IMG/VR virus record: IMGVR_UViG_3300036800_000031
Span: 25,254 to 89,253 of that record
DNA length: 64,000 nt
Strand: one strand, 5' to 3'
Source of the DNA: a virus
The notes beneath the pieces were generated by a model that had not been told where the DNA came from, made no database searches, and saw only the letters and a program-made list of their open reading frames with translations. This document shows positions 32,801-40,041 of the stretch, piece by piece. Made by a program: the position numbers and the translations under genes. How positions within the stretch are numbered: the stretch's first letter is position 1; each line of letters starts with the position of its first letter.

Positions 32801-35800
32801 AAGCGGCGGTGCTCAGGGGCTTCGGAGCCGGACTGGCTGATGCCTTCGGAGTGACGACCGTGGTGTCGGCGGTCTCTCCGGCGGCGGTGACGTGTCCCTG
32901 GTAGCTGTAGCCGTGGGCCTTCCGGGTGTCCATCACCTTGATGTGGGCGGCGACAGCGGCGGCGGTGGATGAATATTCCTTGGAAGCGGTAGAGACATGA
33001 GCGCCGGGCTTCGTACTCCCGTAGGCCGTGTGGTGGGTGGCGGTGCCGTCGGGGTGCTGGATGACGGTGGACTCGTAGAACTTGTCGCTCGTGCCGGAGT
33101 GGTTCTCGACTCGGGTGGAGGTATAGACCTTGCCGGGTTGGATGGTGGTCGGGGCGGAGACACTCGGCTCGATGGGCTTCGGACTGACCAGCGGCTGGCT
33201 CTTGGCGGTAGCGGCGTATTCCTTCAGCCCGGCGCTGAGTCCTTCCAAGCGGGCCTTGTCTATCCCGGCGTGAGAGTTGATTGCGGCCTCATCATGCTGG
33301 CCCGCTTGGGTGAGGGCTTCTTCCTTGGTCATACCGAGCTTCGTCGCTGATTCGATGCCGACCTTGTGCCCGGCCGTGAAGGCGTCGTGCTTCGGGGAAC
33401 CGGGGAGGTACTTGGTAGCGGGACTTTCGGTGTGGAGCTTCTGTTCGGCGACGTATTTGTCGAACTGATCCTTCAGTTGCTTGTCATAGTCCGCAGCCGA
33501 TTGGCCCGGTGCCCGAGGGTGGGCGAGGTACGGGTGCTCCTCGTGCCACTTCTTCCAATCCCGAGTCTCCAGTTCTTCGTCGTCCCGTCCGGCCAGAGCC
33601 GCCTTTGCCGCTTGGTGCTTCTTGTGAGCGATCATCAACTGGGTGGCTTCGTTGCCGATAGCCGGGACCATGACCGCGATCAGCCCGAGCAGGACCGGCA
33701 GAGCCAACCCTCCGGTAGCGGCGGTAAGGGCAATAGCGGCCGCGACTTCCCCGAGCTTGATGATGAAGCTGGTCTTCGCTTCCTTGTGCTTCTCGTCGGC
33801 GATCTTGGTTTCTAGCTCGGTCACCCGGCCGTGGAGATGGGCGGCTTCGGCATCACTGACGATTTGGGCGGCGTGAGCCTTGTCGATGCTGGTGCTGGCT
33901 TCACTGGCGATCTTGTGAACCTGCGCATCGGTGACCTTCGCGGCGTTCGCCGGGCTGATCTGCGGGGTGCGGGATTGCTTGGCGGCTTCGGTATAGGCGT
34001 GAGCCGCGGCCAGGTGGACGGTCTGCGCCTTGCTCTCTCCGATGGACTTGGCGACTCCGGCGGCTCGACGGTGCTTGGCGGCTTCGCTGCGGAGGGCGGC
34101 TTCGTCTCCGGCCTTCGGACCGTGAGTGGCCTCTTGAAAGTGCTTCACGGCGGCGTTGTTGTAGGTGGTGACGCGGGTACCGACGATGCCGTGCTTGGTG
34201 GAGAGCTTCTTGAACTCATCGCTGCTCAGCGGGCCGGTGACCTTGCCGTGCTCGTCCATCCATCCCTGGAAGCCGGACTTCAGCCGGGCGTCGTAGGCCG
34301 CTGCGCTTTCACCCTTCGCCCGAGGGTGGGGAACGTAGGGATGCTCCTCATGCCACTTTTTCCAGTCTCGGGTTTCCAAGTCGCCTATGGATCGGCTACC
34401 TCCGTGGAGGTGATCCTGCCAATCGGCGTGGCCCGCCTTGAATGCCTCGTTGATATCTTCATCCGGTTCGGAGCGGACACCGTAGCTCTGCTGACTGACG
34501 TAGGCGTGGGTGGTGCCAGCGCGGTTCTCCACCCGGTCGATGTGGAACTTGCCGCCGGAGATAACCTCTCGTTCCTCGGCGTACTGATTGCCCGGCAGGG
34601 CGCTGATGTCCAGACCCTTAGCCCCACTGGCGGCGTGGAAAATGACCGACTCCGTGCGAGCGCCCTTCTGCTTGGTGCCGGTGGCCCCGTGAGCGAACCC
34701 GTTAGCCACCGACGCCTTTTTCGACCACGATGCGCTGTCCAAAGCGAAGGTCTTACCGGGTGTCAGGTGCTGGACCTCGGTGGGCGTCATAAACACGCCT
34801 CGGTGCAGTGTCCCCTGCCGAGCGGTCTTGTCTTGGAGCAGCCGGAGGATGTGCTGGGCCTTGGCCCGCTGGACGTCAAAGTGCTCGACGGGCAAATCTC
34901 GAACCTGGCTGCGGTGTAGCTCGTCCTCGAACGGAGTTCGGGCGGCAGCCTGGTGGTGCCGGAAGGAAGTCGTCCAAGCCGCTATCGCCTGACTGTTTCG
35001 ATCTTCTTCGGTGGCACCCTCCCATTTGGCTCGGGCGTTCTTCGTCTGTCGATCATGGGACTCGTTGAACTGGATTCCTGCACTCCCCGATAGGGAGTCC
35101 TGGCTTTTCTGATCCAGACGCAGGATCTTGCGGCTTGTCGGCACGAGGTTTTGCTTGAACCCGGTCCCCGTTCCCGCCTCCGCCGTGGGGTCGGTGGTGT
35201 TGACGATCCAGCGCCCCGGCTGTTTGCCGCCGATGCTCTTGAAGGCGTTGGTCACCCGACGGTGCTGACCGCCGATGAGAATGTGATCGCCCGGCTTCAA
35301 CCGCCCGACGGTGACCTTCACCCCGGTTGGCCTCGCCGCCAGATGCTCGGCGAACGCACTCTTGATCCGCTCGTCATACTGCTCGGCGGTTTCGTTCTTC
35401 GTCCTCGGGTGAACTTCATACGGGTGTTCTTCGTGCCATTTCTTCCAGTCTCGGGTTTCGAGGTCTTCGTGGTCATCGGTCTTCCCGCTGTTCTTCCAGA
35501 AGGCTTCGTCGGCTGCGGCCGTCTTGCTGCCCTTCTTCGTTAGCCACTTCGGCAGTTGGGTTTGCTTCAGCCCCTTCAGCCCCTTCGGCTTGGAGGTGGA
35601 CGGAGAGAGCTCCAACTTCGGCACCTTGGACTTCGGTGAGCTAGGAGCCTTCGGCAGGGAATCCCCCGGTCCCTTGTCGCCGGGGCTGAAACTCGTCTTG
35701 AAGTAGGGCTTCGGCTTCGGCGGCGGGGGAGGGAGGACGATCTTCGGGAAGGAAAGCTCGGGGTGGAGCTTCCCGTAGGCCTCATAGGCAGCTTGAAGGG

Positions 35801-36431
35801 TCTGGAGGTCGCGATAGCGCCCCTGGAGATTGGTGGACTGGCTGATCGAGTTGAGGGCCTCTTGCGGCGTGGCCCACTTCAGGGCGTTCGTCTCGCCGTT
35901 CGCCTCCATCGCCGTCCGGTCCACCTGACCGGCGGTGTCGGTCGCCAGATAGAAGTGGTTGGTCGAGGAGGTCGTCCCGCCCCTGAACGCTCCGGGAACG
36001 TGCCCGACGATTTGGGGAGCATGACCGGTCTCCTCCAGGGTCTCTCTAAGGGCAGTGTCAGCTGGGTGTTCACCGTTGTCCGGTCCCCCCTTGGGAAACG
36101 TCCAGGCGTACCCGTCGAAGTGGTTGGTTGGCTCCCGAAGTAGCACTCGTCCAGCAGAGTCAAATGTAATTGCGCCATAGCGGGGGTTGCCTCCCTTGGG
36201 CCATTCGCCTTCGGCGTGGAGGTCACGGCTCCCGTAACTCCCGGTGAGTGGGTTGTGGCTGACCGGCGGTTCCTTCGGATCCTTCGGGGCGGAGTGGCTC
36301 TCTTTCGGGGTGTGCCCTTCGAGCATGGCGGCGAACTCAGCGGCGTGGTGGCTGCCCTGACCTTCGTGTTCGGCGTCCCACTTCGCCCAGTCGCGCTGGC
36401 TGAGGTCAGACCGTGAAGGAGCAAGCGCCAT
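29802..36431 (-). CDS. 2209-aa polyvalent protein: Nudix, two ART-like, kinase-like regions
   Basis: Order by residue: 1-60 repeat-like start (SQRDWAKWDAEH); 80-215 Nudix hydrolase with full box from GPDNGEHPADTALRETLEET; about 322, 684 and 954 three copies of LETRDWKKWHEEHPY; 500-660 ADP-ribosyltransferase-like region (LHRGV, SASWSKKASVA, AEEREV); 900-930 hydrophobic span; 1210-1440 kinase-like region (YLVKPANSNEHAYNEVAMG, NHDVAGLTNDN, RIDIGG) like HipA-type folds; about 1610 and 1695 LKPGD-type barrels; 2090-2209 a second ART-like region (TSWSTDPNAW, SEVETIS). Such mixes occur in phage proteins carried in the capsid and ejected into the host. It follows MuF and is in the same frame with it across one UAG. 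Activities are inferred from motifs only. Confidence 0.82.
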   Translation of the reverse strand: MALAPSRSDLSQRDWAKWDAEHEGQGSHHAAEFAAMLEGHTPKESHSAPKDPKEPPVSHNPLTGSYGSRDLHAEGEWPKGGNPRYGAITFDSAGRVLLREPTNHFDGYAWTFPKGGPDNGEHPADTALRETLEETGHAPQIVGHVPGAFRGGTTSSTNHFYLATDTAGQVDRTAMEANGETNALKWATPQEALNSISQSTNLQGRYRDLQTLQAAYEAYGKLHPELSFPKIVLPPPPPKPKPYFKTSFSPGDKGPGDSLPKAPSSPKSKVPKLELSPSTSKPKGLKGLKQTQLPKWLTKKGSKTAAADEAFWKNSGKTDDHEDLETRDWKKWHEEHPYEVHPRTKNETAEQYDERIKSAFAEHLAARPTGVKVTVGRLKPGDHILIGGQHRRVTNAFKSIGGKQPGRWIVNTTDPTAEAGTGTGFKQNLVPTSRKILRLDQKSQDSLSGSAGIQFNESHDRQTKNARAKWEGATEEDRNSQAIAAWTTSFRHHQAAARTPFEDELHRSQVRDLPVEHFDVQRAKAQHILRLLQDKTARQGTLHRGVFMTPTEVQHLTPGKTFALDSASWSKKASVANGFAHGATGTKQKGARTESVIFHAASGAKGLDISALPGNQYAEEREVISGGKFHIDRVENRAGTTHAYVSQQSYGVRSEPDEDINEAFKAGHADWQDHLHGGSRSIGDLETRDWKKWHEEHPYVPHPRAKGESAAAYDARLKSGFQGWMDEHGKVTGPLSSDEFKKLSTKHGIVGTRVTTYNNAAVKHFQEATHGPKAGDEAALRSEAAKHRRAAGVAKSIGESKAQTVHLAAAHAYTEAAKQSRTPQISPANAAKVTDAQVHKIASEASTSIDKAHAAQIVSDAEAAHLHGRVTELETKIADEKHKEAKTSFIIKLGEVAAAIALTAATGGLALPVLLGLIAVMVPAIGNEATQLMIAHKKHQAAKAALAGRDDEELETRDWKKWHEEHPYLAHPRAPGQSAADYDKQLKDQFDKYVAEQKLHTESPATKYLPGSPKHDAFTAGHKVGIESATKLGMTKEEALTQAGQHDEAAINSHAGIDKARLEGLSAGLKEYAATAKSQPLVSPKPIEPSVSAPTTIQPGKVYTSTRVENHSGTSDKFYESTVIQHPDGTATHHTAYGSTKPGAHVSTASKEYSSTAAAVAAHIKVMDTRKAHGYSYQGHVTAAGETADTTVVTPKASASPAPKPLSTAASLGMDHTPKNAADLSTMQKISGPLGSNGGQWYKAADGSSYLVKPANSNEHAYNEVAMGKVYEAAGITVPHTTILTNGDGSLSVVSKKIEGLTPLQGLPTEKVKGVQGFGIDVLTANHDVAGLTNDNVFKDANGNVVRIDIGGAGKFRAMGAVKVSWGKEVVEDKSLLASDQGKFLYGSNPDPLQVKGSLQVAANLNLENVDQKMQDAGIPKAHREEVLNTLASRQADIQAHLLAATVYKSTVQPGHVSDSFSNPPPVSNYGPGFTVKNEGPGGKPVEAPAVPFPKSLPPEIPAENKPHYQEGFNQGYLLGKQMAANGSTVHEMQLAAFSHYNKGKKSKKAGEMSGFAQSSGMNHGIKAAAAEHKAAGGPLGGPNQKGGVKASVSTPSPQASPQVSLSPGTVEVAKKDLKPGDVWKTKGGTKYKVMAVSPSGAFTLQKMNSTGKTIGSPFQHISTNPNLLVSKVVGGRSTPKPKGPTKSQVMAKNLKAGDQILIGNVGHTITATNSMGTHFYVKENGNPNAGESDFKPGLSTTKVTKIKPGHAQFSTGSAQASAAKAAAGPGYSPSTSGMPSSLKAKAQPIHFTGDTASNGEPFHQHPGYHNDAYDAAYSSASTTAPPDNTEMAKLDKAQKDSQPGTEEAAIAKGKFAGAMASQQEWAKTHKSEAKKAQEKEFIEKVNSFYTSKTPFEVKDTQTPKTVPDTIPHGTKPAHATTASEVGYNQAIAQGYDQAIAAHLQGKTPEQINGAAQGYLDQATALGQPSDESGIIDQAHLAGLAQGAGKAAVDLKKNPDQHPNASSKSIIHQGVLADKSGHGAYTSVQSGNPYKNNQSDTQLSFTSSELGSVGMWKANYRYSHSAMNTALDKMAQGHDPGNGQAAKAAKQIAQMYIEKGEPNKQAFQRKLYKSGMPASVIASLTTVGNKVDIPLTSWSTDPNAWSGSNPPRDFWIHAPAGTVSLDVGRVVNYDSEVETISAGKFQVESVKKVGAITHVYLKQLEAFAK

Positions 36432-36473
36432 GAGGTGAGTATCGCCTATCCAACGGGGGAGGGCTGAGTATGG

Positions 36474-39206
36474 CTACTTGCCGTGGGCGGCGTCAGCCGT
36501 CGCCCCGACCAGCGCCTTGCGGTTCGCGGCTTGCTGAGTCTGGATAGCGACCAGGGCTTTAAGGGAAGAAGCCGGGATGAGTCCGGACAGGTTCGTGGCG
36601 CTGAGCACTCCCTGGCCCATACTCATGTCGGGAGGCAGGAACGCCTGAGAACAGCGGCAGTTGATTACCTCATCCGGAGGAGCGGCCGGGTCGCCCGGAA
36701 ATAGCATCGGCCACCCGCCGACGTAGAACGGTCGGCTGACGGGGACGGTCTGGCCGTCGGCAATTGCGTGGGTCGGGCGAACCCGGTCGTCATGGAGGCT
36801 GAGCCAAGCGTGGCTACCGACCGTTCCGTCGGGGAGCTTGGCGGCGTAGGCCTGGGCGGCTTGGTTCAAGCTGCCTACCGTCTCCGTCCGGGCGATCATT
36901 GCGGCCCGTACCGAGTCAGCCGTGTCGAAGATGTCGTTGATGTGCCCGGCGAGTTCGGTCGCTCCCTCACCCTCCACCACACCCTTCTGGATGGCGGCGT
37001 AGATGGCTTGGCGGGTGGTCTCGGTGATACCGGCGGCTTGGCGCTGGGCACGGACGGCCAGAATCTCGGTGACGTGGTGGAGGCTGTCCCCGTCGTCCAG
37101 GCTGACGGGGGCATTTACCTGACTCCTCACCCGGCCTCCGGCGACTTCCGCCGCCAGGGCGTAGTGCTGAGCGAGCGCCTTCTCCAGGGCGTTCTGCCAG
37201 AAGGTGGCGTCGAAAACGGCTCCAGGGTCAACCGCAGCGGCGGTAGCGCCCGCCAATACGTCAGCGTTGGCCGGATTGACCCCTGTAAGGCCACCTACGG
37301 CGCTAACGGAGCCGACCGGGGGAACGGGGCCACCGGCTTGTGCCGCCCGCTTCAGCATCGTTTTACCGCGCTTGCCGGTCAGGCGGCTGATCACGGCTTG
37401 GCGCTGCTTGGCGAAGTGGTCCTTCACCATCGCTTCCATGCCCGGCTCGATTTTCCGCTGATCGGTGGTGGATTGGCTCTTGGCGGCTTGGAGGTGACGG
37501 CGGTAGTTGCCTTTGACGTGCCCGGTGGGGACGTGCTCGTGGCCGAGCGGCCCGGCGTGGCGCTTTCCGGAGGTGGACCGGTGAACGGCGGCGGTGATCG
37601 GCTTTCCACACTGTTCACAGGAGGCCAGGTCGCTCCCGACGAACCGATGCGTCTTCAAGACTCCGGCGATGGCGGCGTCTTCCTTTTTGTCCGGGCCGAC
37701 CGGTAGGAGGGAACCGGCGTTGTCGGGGGTGGACTCGCCGATCATGTCTCGGAGGCGCAGAGCTTCCGCTTCGATTTGCTCCAAGGGGATGAACAGTTCC
37801 TGGTCTTCACGCTTGGTCAGCGTCAACGTGGGGGCACCGAACTGGTCCTTGCCCCAGGTGAACCCGGCCGGAGGCTTCTTGGCGGCGTATTGGGCACGGG
37901 CCGGAGCCGGGAGCTTGTTGATGGCGTTCGCCATTGCCTGGCTGCTCTTGGTCACCGGCATCTGAGCGGCGGCGCTGGCGGCTACCTGAGCGGCGGTAAC
38001 CGTCGGAGACGGAGCGGCCGCAGAAGACGTTGAAGCCGCCGGGGCGGCGGAGGTGGAAGGGGCGGGGGTGGAGGGAGACCCGGAAGAGGATGTTGAGGGT
38101 GAGCTAGACGAGGTTGAAGCTGAGGTTGAAGTGGAGGTTGAGGAAGCCGGAGTGACCAGCGCCAACGACCAGCCCTTCGAACCACCATCGACCCACTGAT
38201 GCCCGGCCGGGGGAGAAGTCGTTGACATAAGTTGCCGCTGGCTGGCCGGGAGGGCATTGATCGTGTTCGCCTTGGCTATCGACGCCTTAGACGCCGGAGT
38301 GGCCGAAGCTACCGCATGGCTGGCGGTGGCCTTTTGGGCGCTGGACATATTTTGAGCGGTCACCTGGGTCAGTGTCGGGGAACCGTCGGCTCCCTTCCCC
38401 CAGGTGTATCCGGCGGGGGCGGCTCCGGTCGAGAGGGCCTGGCGCTGGTCAGCGGGGAGGGCATTGATCTTGATGGCTTTGGCGCTCGATCCGGCCGTGG
38501 CGGCGGAACTGGCGGTGAGAGCGGTCTGTGCTGACTTCTTGCTGGCAGCGGTCGCCTTGTTGGAGGCGGTGGTCTGAGCAGTTTGAGCCTTCTTTGCGGC
38601 GGCAGCAGCGGCCTTTTGAGCGGCGGCGGCTTTCGCAGCATTCGCCTTCACGGCGGCGGCGGCTTTCGCGGCCCCTCCGGCAGCAGCTTTGGCGGCTCCG
38701 GCCCCTAGTGCCGCCTGAACCCCGGCCAGTTGGCTCACGGTGAACTTTCCGGTGACGGTTTGGTTCATTGCCTTCTGGTAGGCGCTCGCCAAGATGAAGG
38801 ACTGGGCATCGGTGGTCCCGAGGGAGTTGTTGACATCTTGCTGATTGGCGGGCTGGTTCCCCGGTCCCCACTGGTTTCCTTCAAAGGGGTGACCGGCCGC
38901 GAACGACCCGGAAGCCCGGAAGCCCAACTTCGTTGGCTCCGCCCGGCCGGTGGAGGCTTTCATCGCTTCCCACTGGGCCAAGGCGTCAGCGGCCTTCGCC
39001 CGAGTCTTCTCGGTGACGTGGCCCCCGCCGCGTGCCCAGTTCTGAACGGCCCCGATAGCGAGTTGGATAGCCCCCGACTCATCGTGGCCGCTGCGGATCA
39101 GCGCATGGGCAATGGCCCGGATGAAGTCCGGCAAGCCTCCCCGTTCGGTCACCCAGTTCTTCTTGGTGCCGAGGGGGCTGACGTCGTAGCGGGTTTCGGT
39201 GGTCAT
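36474..39206 (-). CDS. MuF-like minor head protein
   Basis: 910 aa. N-terminal KKNWVTERGGLPDFIRAIAH helical module is common in actinophage portal/MuF proteins. Residues 130-480 are Ala/Ser/Thr-rich low complexity. A CEQCG zinc-like site lies near 530. The C-terminal 200 residues are the phage Mu F / SPP1 gp7 domain: ARTETVGSLNQA, WLSLHDDRVRPTH, VINCRCSQ. It enters the prohead with the portal. It ends in TAG, and the next 14 codons are open to the following gene in the same frame, which suggests a MuF-effector readthrough product. Confidence 0.88.
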   Translation of the reverse strand: MTTETRYDVSPLGTKKNWVTERGGLPDFIRAIAHALIRSGHDESGAIQLAIGAVQNWARGGGHVTEKTRAKAADALAQWEAMKASTGRAEPTKLGFRASGSFAAGHPFEGNQWGPGNQPANQQDVNNSLGTTDAQSFILASAYQKAMNQTVTGKFTVSQLAGVQAALGAGAAKAAAGGAAKAAAAVKANAAKAAAAQKAAAAAAKKAQTAQTTASNKATAASKKSAQTALTASSAATAGSSAKAIKINALPADQRQALSTGAAPAGYTWGKGADGSPTLTQVTAQNMSSAQKATASHAVASATPASKASIAKANTINALPASQRQLMSTTSPPAGHQWVDGGSKGWSLALVTPASSTSTSTSASTSSSSPSTSSSGSPSTPAPSTSAAPAASTSSAAAPSPTVTAAQVAASAAAQMPVTKSSQAMANAINKLPAPARAQYAAKKPPAGFTWGKDQFGAPTLTLTKREDQELFIPLEQIEAEALRLRDMIGESTPDNAGSLLPVGPDKKEDAAIAGVLKTHRFVGSDLASCEQCGKPITAAVHRSTSGKRHAGPLGHEHVPTGHVKGNYRRHLQAAKSQSTTDQRKIEPGMEAMVKDHFAKQRQAVISRLTGKRGKTMLKRAAQAGGPVPPVGSVSAVGGLTGVNPANADVLAGATAAAVDPGAVFDATFWQNALEKALAQHYALAAEVAGGRVRSQVNAPVSLDDGDSLHHVTEILAVRAQRQAAGITETTRQAIYAAIQKGVVEGEGATELAGHINDIFDTADSVRAAMIARTETVGSLNQAAQAYAAKLPDGTVGSHAWLSLHDDRVRPTHAIADGQTVPVSRPFYVGGWPMLFPGDPAAPPDEVINCRCSQAFLPPDMSMGQGVLSATNLSGLIPASSLKALVAIQTQQAANRKALVGATADAAHGK

Positions 39207-39742
39207 GCTGCCTCATAACAAGATGTCGGTTGTACCCGAAGTCTCCGAGTGCGCCGGACATTGCAATGGCCGCAGGACGGAACCAGATTGGACAGAGCGT
39301 TGTTGTGACGGTCGTGGTCAAGATGATCCACACAGATCAGTTCACAATCCGGTTCGGACCACCAAGCGAGGGGTATCGAGCACCAAAAGCAGGGAACATG
39401 CACCGGACCGATGGCGTCAAACAGCACCTTCCGGTGAGCATAAACCCGACCAGTGCCATTGTGAGCCAGAGGATGACCAACTGATTTGACCAATCGGTAA
39501 CGCTTCGAGTCCAAAACGGTGACAGGGGAATCAGTAGATCCATTGCGCTTCATGCGCTGTCCATGCAGAGAGCAAAGCCCATTCTTTGAGTGAGACCGGA
39601 GGCACCCTCCAACTTCACATCCGAATCGCTTACCGGGAGTCAGCAACGGATCGCCGTGAGTCTTCCACCGCCAGTAGTGCATCTGGCACCACCCACGGGC
39701 ATCTACCGGCTTCTCACAACCGTCTATCGAACATGACCTCAC
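39203..39742 (-). CDS. HNH endonuclease between portal and MuF
   Basis: 179 aa from GTG at 39742 (coupled to the preceding stop; an ATG at 39769 is less likely). N-terminal zinc-binding CSIDGCEKPVDARGWCQMHY, then a second CGGC-type site, and a C-terminal HNH: CFWC, CVDHLDHDRHNNALSNLV, SCGHCNVRR. Probably a homing nuclease lodged between two essential head genes. Confidence 0.88.
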   Translation of the reverse strand: MRSCSIDGCEKPVDARGWCQMHYWRWKTHGDPLLTPGKRFGCEVGGCLRSHSKNGLCSLHGQRMKRNGSTDSPVTVLDSKRYRLVKSVGHPLAHNGTGRVYAHRKVLFDAIGPVHVPCFWCSIPLAWWSEPDCELICVDHLDHDRHNNALSNLVPSCGHCNVRRTRRLRVQPTSCYEAA

Positions 39743-40041
39743 GAACCGACCACTCCTCCATCTACCCAATCAAACTGATCAACCGGGAAATGATCACCAC
39801 AGGCAACGCAAAAAGTAGCCGAGTAAAACGAGGGCTGGCGGGCGTAGGTCTCGCAGAGCTTCTCGCCCATCCGGGTGACTACTCCACAGCTTTTCCCCCG
39901 GCTGTGTATATAGGACCGGCGTACCGGCCTTACGAACCCCTTGGCGAGTTCCTCATCGCTGAGTACGAGGTAGGCCTCCTGCATCCCGCTCGGTTCGATG
40001 TTGCGGAGGCGGGGGTCACTCCGGTCGTCGGTGACTCCCAT
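39739..40041 (-). CDS. Small Cys-containing head-module protein
   Basis: 100 aa. Contains an FCVACGDHFPVDQF zinc-like segment and a conserved-looking EAYLVLSDEELAKGFVRPVR. The start overlaps the portal stop (TAATG). Seen in this position in some actinophages as a conserved hypothetical; function unknown. Confidence 0.7.
   Translation of the reverse strand: MGVTDDRSDPRLRNIEPSGMQEAYLVLSDEELAKGFVRPVRRSYIHSRGKSCGVVTRMGEKLCETYARQPSFYSATFCVACGDHFPVDQFDWVDGGVVGS

Noticed and set aside
33831-34919. 362-codon plus-strand frame opposite the 2209-aa gene, and similar long plus-strand frames at 29769-30977 and 41553-42662
   Set aside because: Low-complexity antisense readings with no motif, no ribosome site and no operon context.
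36474-39206. Frameshift as the explanation for the MuF/2209-aa junction
   Set aside because: Both genes are already in the same frame; only one UAG separates them, so no frame change is needed.
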